DNA from: Lepidurus packardi
Taxonomy: Eukaryota; Arthropoda; Branchiopoda; Notostraca; Triopsidae
Direction: 5' to 3'
Length of the DNA: 64,000 bases
NCBI GenBank assembly: GCA_023053545.1
Contig: JAKZAN010000001.1
Coordinates: 12,044,024 to 12,108,023 of the forward strand
This document shows positions 13,755 through 25,199 of the stretch, piece by piece (within the stretch, counting starts at the first letter, position 1; the number at the start of each line of letters is the position of its first letter). The notes beneath the pieces were generated by a model. That model was not told where the DNA came from. It ran no database searches and worked only from the letters and a program-made list of their open reading frames with translations. A program made the translations under genes and the position numbers.

Positions 13755-14282
13755 GATGATTGATGTTAGAACAAGAGTCCGAAGAACAGGCTAAGCATAG
13801 CGGTTACACGCGCAAATTTCCTTTAAAATGGTGTTCAACTTCCGAGAATAAATTTGCCACAACAAATATTACGTCTCCAAACACAGAATAAAGACATTCC
13901 CAGAGAAGGGACAACAACAAGGAAGTTTCCTGTAATAATATTCATTGCGCTCTTCACGCCTCTAAACGAGTAAAGTTTTCCCTAACTGCACCAATTTTCC
14001 TATTATCTCAGTGCAATAAGACGCCATCTGGCGTGCAATAAAACGCCATCTTATTGCGTTACATGTAAGCCTCATTGCTTGCCGGACGCCATCTATCATG
14101 AAATTAAATGAGTGTTTTTGTAATATAAATATAAGAACCGTAAATTTAGTTTGTATTACTTTTCTGTTGTAGTCTTACTCTATTGTTGCTAATTAGTAAT
14201 TTGTATATCGAGCCTCGTCTTTTTTAGGAGATTTGAAGGGAAGTTGCCGGTATGGTGTAGCCGGTAAACGCTTATTAACAAA
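13755..14282. promoter_or_regulatory. Shared PPM1H/NPRL2 promoter region with CGCCATCT repeats
   Basis: The 528 bp between the divergent start codons must hold both promoters. CGCCATCT occurs three times (14022-14029, 14044-14051, 14087-14094); the first two lie in a direct repeat of about 22 bp (GTGCAATAAGACGCCATCT and GTGCAATAAAACGCCATCT). The reverse strand AGATGGCG resembles CTCF/YY1-type cores. Promoter function is inferred from gene arrangement. Confidence 0.55.
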
Positions 14283-16107
14283 ATGGAAATGATTACCTGG
14301 ACGGCCGAAATCAAAGCGATTTTATTTTGCGAATTTCATCACACGGCTGGACCGCGAATTTCATTCCAGGTTAAATTTCACCTTACATATTAATTCTACT
14401 ATACTACATTTACATAATCAAAATTTTAATTTGTAATTTTAATTGTTTTCCTAGTTAATTAAATAAATATGTTACTAGTATCTAATTGTCGTTTCTTTTT
14501 CTCATTTGTAGGTTCCTCAAGATCATGTACAAAAGGACATATTCGACGCCATTAGCGTGTACATCATTCCCAAATCTCAGTTGGAAAACTGTCCTGTTAC
14601 GGTGTAAGGAATTCACGTTTATGTTTTTCTTTCTTTATTTAAAAGTATTAATTATTTATTAATTATTTTGTAATACTTTTTTTAATATAGAAACGTACTG
14701 GGGCACAAGATCATTGGCTATCCGATTCGCCTCGTCAGTTCGCAATACGAACGCAACGCTTTACACTTTAACTTGTGTTTCGTATTCGAGTCACAGGCGA
14801 GAACAGTGCATTACGAGTTAGTTGTCAAGAAATTAGCTGAACATTTGGTAAAAGTTTCTTAAAGATACCGTGTGAAATAATTCAATGTTTACTTAAACTT
14901 TTATTCACCTTTATTCATAGCTAACACTAGAATTGGAAAGCCACTTTCTATCGAATGACAAAACCAAAGCTCTTCTTCCTTCCATATTAGAGAAAGTGCT
15001 TGTTGGACTCAACCAAAACGGAGTTTGCAGTATCACAAGTAAATCTTTCTCCCAAATTCTATTCCTTTTGGCAACAAAGGGTTTACAAAATAGACAAAGA
15101 TACATTCCTTATTATTAATCAAACGTCCTTTACTCCTTTACGAAGTTGACCAATCTACGTTGTACTTGAAAGTCGTGGGTGTGACTTCGGATCCGCCTAC
15201 TGTCTTGGATCACCATGTACCGGTACTTTCGGATTGGTGGCAAGAGTATCCTCGTGTTGAACAATGGGATTTAACGACACAACAGGTTAAAACGGAATTC
15301 TATTTGAGTCGCTTAGTTCAAGAATGTGTGAAATCATTACAGATTCTCCCACATATTGATGGGGTGAACCATATAGCTAAAATTGCTACCGAAGCTGACG
15401 TAGACGGCGGTTTAGTAAAAGCGTGCGTCCAAAACCTCTTGTAAACACCGTTATTTTACTTAGAATTCGTTTGCTAATTACGTTTTTAAGGTACTATGAC
15501 GTTTTAAAGCTTCTACCGATCTTTCAGTACTGCAATATCTACTCATGCACTCCCAAATTGCGGAATCTAACCACTAGTCCTGAATTGCAAGAGCTTTGTC
15601 TCACCGCTGTGGCCAAAAATGGTGGGGAAATCTGTTTTAAGTATGTTTTGTTCGCGTAATTAAGTGGTTTTTCGTGCTTAGAAAGAAAGCGTCCAACGCT
15701 AAGAGACGTTTTCTTTATGTACTCTTCCATGACGTACGGTACAACAGTACGGGATTTGTGCATTCGATGCAATCCCCAAGCGTTGCGTATTGATGAGCTG
15801 AAACTTATCCAGTTTGGACTTTTACACAATTTTATCCGCAGGATTCATAAAGTATGATTTATTTAATGAAAATTGTGAGCTATTATGAGTGGAATTTCTT
15901 CCCCCACCCGCTTGTGTGGTCGTGTTTTAGTACCCAGTGTTTTGCGCGACCGGAGGAGCAGCACCTGATAATGGTAGTGCTGGGATTCATGCTTTGTGTA
16001 ATGGCTTAGCATCCTATGATGAGATTTGCTGTACCCTGGGACTGTCGTATACGGAATTGGATAACAAAATCGATATGGACGCGAACATAGCTGCGTTATG
16101 GAAATGA
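14283..16107 (+). CDS. NPRL2: GATOR1 subunit NPRL2
   Basis: NPRL2 is a core subunit of GATOR1, the lysosomal GAP complex for Rag GTPases that inhibits mTORC1 when amino acids are scarce. Eight exons: 14283-14369, 14512-14603, 14691-14847, 14921-15038, 15146-15440, 15491-15640, 15686-15851, 15931-16107; the phases close to 413 residues (human about 380). Family landmarks are the N-terminal ILFCEFHHTAGPRI longin-like start, YLKV followed by DPPTVLDHHVPVL, WDLTTQQV, the HIDGVNHIAKIATEADVD block, LLPIFQYCNIY and the winged-helix region RPTLRDVFFMYSS through TVRDLCIRCNP. The start is the first ATG after the PPM1H promoter region. The exon 5 acceptor (TTACGAAG) and exon 7 acceptor (GAAAG) are weak and were chosen to keep the frame. 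Confidence 0.95.
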
Positions 16108-16512
16108 TTTATACCCTAGAAATTACACATTATTTTGAATGTTAAATCCTTTCTTTACTATTTTTGAAAATATTTAAAAAACAATATTAATTATTAATTA
16201 TTGTGTTATTAGTGTATGTTTAGTTCTTTACTTCTATTATTCTCAATTTTTCAGAAATTTAAAGAGTAAATTCGTGGATTAATCGATAACCAACTAAACT
16301 GAAATCGAGCTAGAACGTAGATAAGGCACAATATCGATTGTAGTATTCAAACATCGGGAAACTTTACGGATTCGAACAGTTATGCTACGGAAATATTCGA
16401 TATTTTAGATATAACCGTTAATTTACACATTTAAACTTTTATTTGGAAGTATTTCGCTCCATTTTCGATTCTGCATTGAACAATATGAAAACACAGTTTA
16501 AAATGTACTTTC
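16108..16512. other. Tail-to-tail 3' flanks of NPRL2 and ALKBH8
   Basis: About 400 bp of AT-rich sequence between the two stop codons, presumably both 3' UTRs and terminators. No other feature is seen. Confidence 0.6.
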
Positions 16513-19063
16513 TCATATTTTCTCCAGCACCACGCACCAGTTTCCTTGCTCATAATAACTATGTTCGATTCGACAGGCGCTAATATTGCTTATTAAATAA
16601 TCCAGTTCTTTCTCGACAAAAACATGATAGTAACGATGGAAGGTTTGACTCTCGACAGGTTTATCTGGCGTAGAGTTACGTGTCCAAGGCACGAAAACAT
16701 CCGTATGAGAAAATCCTGTCCTATTTTGGTGAATTGGTAGCACACTAGTCTCATCTTTCATTTGACTACTAGCTAAAGCTGTTAGCATTTCCTAAACAAA
16801 ACCACGATAGGAAAAGAAAACCAAAGAATATTAGGCATAAATCTGAAAAAGCGAGAAAACTTACCGAATCGTTTTTGTTCTTCTTCAAATAAGTTGACTG
16901 CTCTTTCCCATGCGTTTGCTCTTTGGCCCAGACGTAGATTAAAGCCCGCCCCTTTTCCCGTAGTACTCGCACAATCTCCTGTACAGCTGCCAAGCGTCTT
17001 TTCTGTGTAAGATCATGAAAATGAGCATTTCTAATAGTATTATCGTCTAAAATAGCATACCGGAGTGGCCAAGTGATGGATAACTGCAATGCAAATTATA
17101 GCATCAGCAGATGCATCGCGAAAAGGAAGCTGAAGACAGTCAGCTAACGCAACTTGCATCGATTTTTCATGACACAAGTAACAAAGCTTGAAACTTCTAT
17201 CGCATCCCATCTGATAGAACACAAAAAAGCCATATCAAATTGAGAAATAAAGCTCTTAAGATCTTAACGGAGTCCCAATGCAGCTTTTACTTTCTTGACT
17301 GCTCTCAGATTGAACATACTTCAATTTTAGACGAAAACGAGCTAAAAAAAAACAAACATAAAAACGCTAGAAATATACCCCAAACGAATTTTCAAGCAAT
17401 CCCAGGTACTTTCCATTGCCACAACCCACGTCCACCACAACCGAGCCCATAGGCAACTCGTTTACGAACTTTAACACTCCAGGCCACGGTCTGTACCTCG
17501 TGCTGCTGAAATGTTCAGCAATATTATCGTAAACCTGCAAAAAAAAAAGAAAAAAAAAATTCCATTACTCAAAGATGCCAATGGAGCTTTAAACTCATAA
17601 ACATCGGTTTTTGTACTTGATGGACGTGTTCCGCTTCCAATAAAGGCGCCGCATCTTCTTTGATGATAAAGTTGAGGTCTTTTGGGGCTTCTTTGGCCTC
17701 TCCGGGCACTTTTACATGTCTAAACGTGAAAGAAATGCGAACTCCACGTGGTACGTAGCTTAAACCAGTCTCTGTAGCCAGAACATCGTATTTTCTAGAG
17801 CGAATTCCATGTTTCCATTCAAATCTAAGTCAAAGAACGAAGAATTAAGAATATTTCTCGAGAACAAAATCAAGTTTTAAGCTACCTAGATTCACCTTCT
17901 AGTACCAAAAGCGATCTAGAAGGTACCAGCAACGAATATTCTTGCTCACTTCTGCGGAATTCCATGACTATGGATGAACCCAAGGATAATATCACAATAG
18001 AATCTCCGAATGCTGTTAAACTGTCTACGTGACTTGAAATTCCTACAAAAACACAAATCATTTTTACGGTTTTTTGTTTAAAACGTTTTCTCTAGGTTAT
18101 ATTTCACTCTAGATTACTACCTTGGCCAGGCAAGTATTTGTTAACTGTCAACTGGTCTGGCAGTGAAGAAGCTATGTCCTTTTCTAAACATCTGTTCATG
18201 ACAGCAGCACACGAAACTGGAAAAGCAGGGGCTGGGTCGTTGGTATCCACATTATTTCCCTCGTAAAGGAACTTGTAGCCGAAATGTAACGCATCGCGGT
18301 GCTTTAGATGATCGCCTAGGAACATAAATGGCAACTGGAGTGATTCATAGACTAGAAAAACACCAAAATGGTGAAAAAACGAGTACCATTCGCCGTTTTT
18401 TCCTCAATTTTCTTCCAGACAAGTGAAGAAAGCAGGTCCGATTCTTCTTCTTCGCTTACAAAGTCGGTCAAAAGACGCAAGCCAGCTGGTGGTAATGTAG
18501 TGCGAGGTTCAGCTTCTTTTGGAACTTTAAAAAAAATCCATTACTATTAGTTCAGAAAATAAGATTTACTTGCATTGACTTAAACTGAATTTCAACTTAC
18601 TATTCTCTGCGTAGGATAGGTATAACGGATGAGAGCCATCTTCTAAATGAAACAAAGTACCTTGTAGATGTTCAAGGCAATTTTGTGCAGACGTAAGGTT
18701 AATAAATTCGGCGAAACAATAAGCCTTGTTGGGCAACAATGCGACTCGCATGAGGGTCCCATGAGGACTTAGTAAATCGTACGCCTCCTCTTGGCCAAAT
18801 CCCGTCTGCAACCCTAAGTTCAATATAGCAATAACCTAGGGAAAGAATAAATAAATACAACAAAATAAGAAACTGAAACATGAAAGATAAACTTTTTTTT
18901 TTATTTTAAAATAAATAAAATGCAGAGTTAGGACGGTAAATATTACTGGAGTAGGTTCAGATGAAAATAACACGTTACGCAAGTCCTTTTTTATAATTAT
19001 TGTACGCCGTTTACATTTGCTAGCAATTTTTTTCTCATTCGCGGAGTTCAAAATCGACGTCAT
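16513..19063 (-). CDS. ALKBH8: tRNA wobble-uridine methyltransferase/hydroxylase ALKBH8
   Basis: ALKBH8 completes mcm5U and (S)-mchm5U at the tRNA wobble position: its methyltransferase domain methylates cm5U and its AlkB domain hydroxylates mcm5U. Ten exons: 19063-18947, 18835-18601, 18524-18387, 18315-18121, 18042-17886, 17824-17617, 17534-17379, 17210-17061, 17002-16865, 16791-16513, giving 590 residues. Exon 2 carries an RRM-like fold ([20 protein letters not shown]). Exons 3-6 carry the Fe(II)/2-oxoglutarate dioxygenase: [21 protein letters not shown], the HVD iron pair in [15 protein letters not shown], then the distal His in [11 protein letters not shown] and Arg in [11 protein letters not shown]. 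Exons 7-9 carry the SAM methyltransferase: [29 protein letters not shown] and LIYVWAKEQ. All catalytic residues I can judge are present. It is head to head with the SDR gene. Confidence 0.96.
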
Positions 19064-19391
19064 GTTGTTTTATTTACTTCACGTGCGGAATCCACCGAGA
19101 GCTAAATTGGACCACAAGATGACGTTGAGGACATTTATAGAAAACAAGCGAGGGGTAATCGTATCGTCGTCTTCTGAAATATCGCTAGGTGTCGATGCAT
19201 CCTTTCTTGTGTCGAGTAGTATCGCCACTTTACTTGCCAGTACCGTACTAGAGTTTATATGCACCTCCCGAACAGATTAACAGAAGTACGTGCTATTGCA
19301 TGCCGCATAACGATAATAATAGGAGGAGTAAATTAAGAATAGTCGCTTGAAGTCCCTGTCGTTTTTCTTGATTCTCTGCCGTGAAGTGTGA
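19064..19391. promoter_or_regulatory. Bidirectional promoter region ALKBH8/SDR
   Basis: Only 328 bp separate the divergent start codons, so this segment must carry both promoters. I see no clear TATA box. Open frames here are shadows without splice support. Confidence 0.5.
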
Positions 19392-20571
19392 ATGACTGTT
19401 AAGATGCTTGCGGGACTATCATTGGGCATACTTGGTACATGTGCGGGGCTGTATTTATTGCGAAAATTTCGTATACGCCAATGGGGGATATGCAAGAGTC
19501 ACGAAAACTTGGCAGGTAAATCTATAATTATTACGGGCTCCACTTCAGGCATAGGAAAAGCCGCAGCAGAAGAATTGGCTAAACGAGGAGCTACCGTTGT
19601 TATGGCTTGTAGGGACGTGAATTTGGCCAAACAAATTATCCAGAAGGTCAAACAATCCTATCCTTTAGCTCAGATGGTAACGAACTTCCCCCCAAACTAC
19701 AATACATTATCTTTTCGTAAACATAAACGAGTTAATTTTAGGAAGCAGTACATCTAGACTTGTCTTCTCTCGATTCGATTCGCACGTGTGCTAGAGAGAT
19801 TCTGGAGAAGTACCCTGCGATTCACGTACTGATCAACAATGCTGGGGTATCCCTACCTAATGAGCTAAAGAAAAAGACCCAGGATGGACTGGAATTACAT
19901 TTCGGAGTGAATCATATTGGTCATTTTCTCCTGACCAACCTGCTTCTCGATCGCCTCCAAGCATCCGCTCCGAGCAGGTTTAACTTTAAGTTTCCAATAA
20001 ATTTACTCAAGTCAAAAAGTCTATAAAATTTCTACAGGATCGTTATCGTCTCTTCAATGTTACACGAATCTGGGGTCATAAACTTTGACGATCTTCAAGG
20101 AGATCATTCAGAGTTCAACAGCGTTCGACAACATACCTCACCAGCTTACTGCAACTCCAAACTAGCGAACGCCCTTTTTGGAGTGTCGCTAGCCAAGCGA
20201 TTGAAAGATTCCCACGTCAACGTGTACACTGTATGTCCAGGATGGGTTGCCACGAGCCTGTTTCGCTATTATCCTCATCCGTGGTATGCGTATATATTCG
20301 TTTTGCCTGTCGCATTCCTGTTTATGCGACCTCCGTCTTTGGTAACTAATTTTGATTGAAAGATAACTATTCTTGTTACTGGTACTTTATTTCATCTGTT
20401 CGTCATTTCCAGGGTATGCAAACTGTTCTACACTGTGCTGTGTGTCCCGAAACAGCACAAGAAACCGGCCATTTCTACCGAAACGTTCGTCAGCACCAAA
20501 GCGAAGCAAATTTGGACGAAAAACTAGCTGATGAGTTGTGGAAAGCTTCGGAAAAAATCGTCGCCATGTAG
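19392..20571 (+). CDS. Retinol dehydrogenase 11-14-like short-chain dehydrogenase
   Basis: An NADP-type short-chain dehydrogenase/reductase anchored to membrane, like the RDH11-14 group that interconverts retinol and retinal or reduces related carbonyls. Four exons: 19392-19676, 19742-19977, 20038-20341, 20413-20571, giving 327 residues. The N-terminus has a hydrophobic anchor ([17 protein letters not shown]). Cofactor motif TGSTSGIG is at about residue 49-56, ACRD follows, then [15 protein letters not shown], the catalytic Ser in IVIVSSM, and YCNSK with catalytic Tyr and Lys. [11 protein letters not shown] is the family's post-catalytic loop. A second hydrophobic stretch ([14 protein letters not shown]) lies near residue 265. 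The substrate cannot be named from sequence. Confidence 0.9.
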
Positions 20572-21311
20572 ATTGTATTACCCCCTGACGGCAACTTCAG
20601 ACACATTATATTCTAATATTCCTTTCGTATTGGTTTAGCATTACAATTATGCAATATCATAAACAGAGCTAAAGATCCGTTGACAGTGAGGACCTCCGTT
20701 CAGAAGGTCTTTTTATCTATCACAAAGCGTTTTTTTTTTTCTTTGAGAAAAACCGAAGTACACTAGGAAAGATTCCGGGAGAATTCTTTTTGGGGGCAGT
20801 ATTTTCACGATTAGTTTTATGCAATGATAAGTGGAAGAAACATCACTAAATATAATAACATGCGTTTTCTTAAGTTAAAATTGATAAACATACGGACACA
20901 ATTTTTAAGAACCCTAGCAAGGAACATTAAGTGAAAGGAAATCAACCTTCCTGGAGTATTTTCGTAGACAAAACGAGAACGCCGATTTTGGCCATCCATA
21001 CTTTCAAGATTTGACTCCTCAAGTTTGGCACGCATCAAAGTTTTCACAAGCATTTATGGGTCGCAGCCAGCAGCGGGATTCACTTGATCCCTTTCCGTCC
21101 CAGAATTGTGCAACAAAGTGACCAAACTTTCTTTTCCTAGTTATGTATTACATAAAAAGTAGACTTGGGAGACTTTTAAAACTTTCGACTACGACTTGCC
21201 TGCTTTGGCTAAAGAGACCAGTCCCATTTTATGGGCAGTCGAAAGCAAAGGTTCCAAGTTTTCACCCCAGCTGCATCGGATCTTTGGCGGTTGATAGCGA
21301 GCACGATTTAC
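20572..21311. other. 3' region of the glucuronosyltransferase gene, terminal exon unresolved
   Basis: This stretch separates the SDR stop from the last B3GAT exon I can place. On the minus strand a frame ending SGTERDQVNPAAGCDP at about 21060 looks like a plausible transferase C-terminus, but no acceptor brings it into phase with the preceding exon. The true last exon is therefore not resolved. Confidence 0.4.
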
Positions 21312-22856
21312 CTGGACTGTTCGGGTATGCCAGACCAAAATCTAATAGTAAATAAAAAGAAAATGAATAAAAATTACTAAAAATACTTCGAAATACTTAA
21401 ACAAACAGATAAATTGGAAGTAGCCACTAGATGGCGTTTGGTCACACGTTATTTCATTTAACACAATTACAACATAAACATAATTATAACGTAAACATAA
21501 ATATATGTTAATATTTTGTTTTAGGCTCACTTCGGTGCAGTTATTAGCTTTCGGCTCAATATCACTGGTTTGGAGGTTTAACGCTTGCAGAAATAAGTCT
21601 TCTTCATAGCCAGCTTTGTAAGGGATCGTAGCGTTCGGGTGCTGTAGCAGAAACTTGACCGAAACAGCAAATCCGGCCATATCGATAGCGAACTTCCTTT
21701 CAGCAGGCCATGAATCAAAAAAGCCTATGACGTGCCCCTGCGAAAAGACATGGAAAAGTTTATTAGCTTTTATTTAATTTTTTTTCGAGGGGTAGAGTCC
21801 TTTTTTTAGTGGGTGAGGAAAAAATTGGAAGGCATTGGAAAGTACTTGATCTACGACTGGGGAAGATATTGCGTACTCGCCAACTAAACCAACGGGAAAC
21901 ATGGATACTTTCTGAGTATAACGAATTTCATCAAACAGCCGCAAATCGAAGGTATTATCATCATCTCCAAAGTAAACGACGCCCTCGTTGCAATGGTCGC
22001 GGATCCAGTTCAACGCGGCACGGCGATTAGACACGCCTCTCGGTACAATGTGTTCTTTGCGAAACTTGCTCGGCATGGCGCTCGCCAAATGAGTAAAAGG
22101 AAGACCTAATACCAAAAGTACATCTCTTGGAGCAACAAAGCGAGTATGTCAAGTTACCTAGTCGTAGAAGAAACTTTGTCAAGTCTTTGTTACATACTCT
22201 CGCATCTTCAACAACTACCCAGTGAAGAGCGGGAACATGCAGCAAGGTTTGTCCTAAGCGTATCAGCTCCGGCATTTGCACGGGACGGCTGTACGTCGGG
22301 GTAATAAAATAAACATAGGGAAGCCCATCTGAACGCAAAAGTGATTCTTCCTGCGATAAGAAACAAGATCGAGTTCAATAATACAAAAGTATAAAAATGT
22401 ACTAAGCAAAATAATCGGATTTTTATGGAATTTTTCGTATTTTGGGAAATATTTTGCTAAAATTTTTCGTCTTTTTGGAAAATTTTTCCTTAACATTTTT
22501 ATATTTTTAGAAAATTTTTCGTTGTAATTTTTTGCTTTTTTAAAAATGTTCGTAATTTTTTTTAAATAATAAATAAACGAATAATTAATCACCTTAAACG
22601 GAGTATGACAGGCTAGGAAGGTTTCATCTGGTGGCGCCGTGGAAGTAGGAGGGAGCACAGACAAACTGACAGATTGTGACAAAACCAAGGAGTTATCATT
22701 ACTGTTGATTTTGAGTCCCAGGGTTTCACTCTGGAGAGTCAAGATCCCGACATACAAAATCACACAAAAGAGGCTGGCGAAGACCAGATACACAGGTTTT
22801 CGACACCCAAACATAGCCTGCACGTAAAGTTTTATTAAGTCGTTGAAACTGCGCAA
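21312..22856 (-). CDS. Beta-1,3-glucuronosyltransferase (B3GAT/GlcAT family), C-terminus unresolved
   Basis: A Golgi type II enzyme that transfers glucuronic acid to galactose, as in completion of the glycosaminoglycan linker tetrasaccharide (B3GAT3) or the HNK-1 epitope (B3GAT1/2). Five exons are readable: 22856-22593, 22350-22158, 22105-21846, 21737-21531, 21341-21312. Exon 1 gives a short cytosolic tail and one membrane anchor ([19 protein letters not shown]), then a Ser/Pro-rich stem. The catalytic domain shows [37 protein letters not shown], the DxD-type GDDDNTFD metal site, [27 protein letters not shown] and [10 protein letters not shown]. Which paralogue this is cannot be decided. Intron 1 contains repeated AATTTTTCG runs. 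Intron 4 (21342-21530) holds a CTCF-like sequence. Confidence 0.9.
21424..21437 (+). promoter_or_regulatory. CTCF-like site in B3GAT intron
   Basis: CCACTAGATGGCGT agrees with 13 of 14 positions of the recalled CTCF core CCASYAGRKGGCRS. It is the best match I noticed in the window and lies between the last two readable exons. Occupancy is not shown by sequence. Confidence 0.4.
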
Positions 22857-23670
22857 AAATGAAGTTCGTTTCGCGAACCAATTGGAAATTTGAGTAATTT
22901 TACCACATGTGAATGATTAACATGGCACAACGTAATGTGATGCTCCTGCCATTCCACGGGATTCTCTTTCCTATTGTATCCTCGCGTTCATGATCTGGAA
23001 TACACACATGCTTAATTAAGAGAACAATCCTATAAGAAGTTTTTAATATTTTAACTCACCAAGCCGCAACGCAAGGCTAATACTGAAAAGGTTAGAGAGC
23101 AGCACAAAATAGGTGAAGGAACCAGTTTCTAAGAGGCAGATGTGTATCCTACCTAGCTATCCTACTATAAATAAATGCATTTAAAGGACTAAATTTTAAT
23201 AACCTGACTTGGTTACACGTTTTCATTCCTGATTGTTGTTAAAATAGCAACATGTTTAGGAAAGCTCGTGTCCGATATTCAGGAATCGAACAGCAGGACT
23301 GTCAAACAAGATTTGACAAGCAAACGTACCAAGTCCGAGCAAGTGGCTTGGAGGCGTATTCGTGTTAAATTTTAAGCCAATGAAAGTCGAGAGCCTGAAA
23401 TGGATTCGGTGCGTTCCAAGTACCCTATACCCATTTAAAGTAATACAAAATAAATAGTATGAATTATAATTCGATTCAAGCTGTGGAGAAGTCAAAAAGG
23501 ATGTTGTGCACAGAAAGGTTGATAATCTGTCGCTCGTTTCTCATTTCTTATCGACTTCCGTTTACACCCCCCGCCGTCAGCTTCCAAATTCCTAGAGTCC
23601 TTCTTCAACTCGGTTATAGCGAGTAGTAGTTTTTTTACTTGCTTGAAAGGTGATCAGAAATTGGAGAAAA
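22857..23670. other. Intergenic region B3GAT to secreted protein
   Basis: About 800 bp between two divergent genes, AT-rich, probably holding both promoters and possible 5' UTR exons. No coding region, repeat or RNA gene is supported. Confidence 0.5.
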
Positions 23671-25125
23671 ATGAGGAAACTGTATTATTTAATCATCCTA
23701 ACAGGTAAATTGATCTTTACTCATCTATGTCACCGAATCGCTTAATTAAGTGAACTTTTTTTTAAGTATTCCTCCCACTTTTGGTCTCCGCGCAAGAAAA
23801 TGATGATGAAGAAGCAATGGAGTGTGATCCTATGCTAGCAGACGGCTGCTTTAAAGACGTGATGGAAAATCTGCAGTGCCAGATGAGCAAAAGAAGGGGG
23901 CCTGAATGCGCCAAACGAAATACAACGGACTTGTGCAAGTAATTTTCGGGTAGATAGAGTTGCTGTACTATCTCGCCCAAACTAAAACCGTACACTTTCC
24001 TTTATTTTGAACGCTCAACCAAGTCTTAGGGGCTTCGGTTAATTTTAAAATTCAATCATAAAATCGTAGCTTTTTCTTCACGCCGTATCTTGCCGTCCTG
24101 CTTAGCCGAGACCCGCGTCTGAGTGCCTTTGGGCGAGTTTCGGTTCAGCTTAGCAACCAAGAGCACATCCTAGGCCATGGGACCGCACCAGGCGGTTCCG
24201 ACTATGCGGGACGTACAGCGGAGCCCGCAAGTCAGGGCGAGCGAAAACTCAATTTCTATAATTGAGCTAGTAAATTAACCAAAGCACCTACAGACTTGTT
24301 TCAACATTTGAACGAAAGCGTTTGATGTCATCGCTATGAATCGGGGACTACTAGCTCACCAGCCAGCTGTCTCCCAATGTTATAAGGATAGGGAAATTTG
24401 GAGGAAAAGTGGCGAAGCTGGTTAGCTAAATAACTAATTACTTGGTTAATATGCATAATTGACAAGGCGTTTTTCAGCCAGAACACTTAACTTGATTTGT
24501 CTAAAGACATATTATATCAGGCATTGACTTAACTTGATACGTATTTAACTTTTTTTTATAAAGGGCCATGGATGATGCCCTGCTGTGCACCTCAGATATC
24601 ATCGACACGGCGTGCGGACAGAAACAAGGCAGGGATCGTTTTGATGCCTGGCTGCGGGGCTTGCGAGCCGTTTACTACAGCCTTTGCGATAAGTCAATGA
24701 CGAGTTTGATCGCCCTAACGCAAAATCCGCATTGCTGGAGTCCCATCGCTTTCCTGGCATGTACTGAGCGAGCTGCGGGCATTGATCACATGAATGATCT
24801 TCTCAGAATCAAGCTGGATCTTAACGCTTGCAAGTAAAACTGCCCAACAAGTACAAAATTCAAGTGCTAAAGCATCATGTTTGGATTTTGTAGTCGACTC
24901 CTGGTGAGCACAGCCGTCTGCAATGTGGAAGCCACTTCCACGACCGACCGGCGATGCACACCATCCCAAGACGTCATCAGTGAAATGCTGCACACGTTCT
25001 TCTCGGCCACAGATTGTGGAAAATCTTGCCAATACTCGTCTAGTGCCGAAATGGTTTTCACTGCTTTATTCCGTCTAAACCTCGTGACATTTCTATCAAT
25101 TCTAACCTTTTGTCTTATCAAGTAA
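23671..25125 (+). CDS. Unrecognised secreted cysteine-rich protein with hydrophobic C-terminus
   Basis: I do not recognise this family. Four exons (23671-23704, 23767-23938, 24564-24833, 24894-25125) join in phase to a 235-residue protein. The start gives a clean signal peptide (MRKLYYLIILTVFLPLLVSA, spanning intron 1). The mature part has about 13-14 cysteines in a repeated pattern: three helical-looking segments each ending in a short C-x motif (CDPMLADGCF, LLCTSDIIDTACGQ, NLCNVEA-like), with NTT as a possible N-glycosylation site. The last 14-15 residues (LVTFLSILTFCLIK) are hydrophobic, as in a GPI-anchor signal or a short membrane tail. Intron 2 (625 bp) contains a GC-rich block near 24080-24240. 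The pattern loosely resembles insect hemolymph glycoprotein families, but I cannot assign it. Confidence 0.8.
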
Positions 25126-25199
25126 GAACTGAATTGCACCAGCAGGCATAGAAAATCAATACACATAATTTCTTAACTAATAATTATGAATTGGCGAAT

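Noticed and set aside
22263..22856. 197-residue ORF across B3GAT exon 1 and intron
   Set aside because: The extension past 22593 runs through a Lys/Phe/Asn-rich AT repeat; a good donor (AAGGTGATT) and in-phase next exon show it is intron read-through.
23960..24560. Non-coding RNA in the GC-rich part of the secreted-protein intron
   Set aside because: Local GC rise near 24080-24240 suggested structure, but I found no cloverleaf, box motifs or strong long stem.
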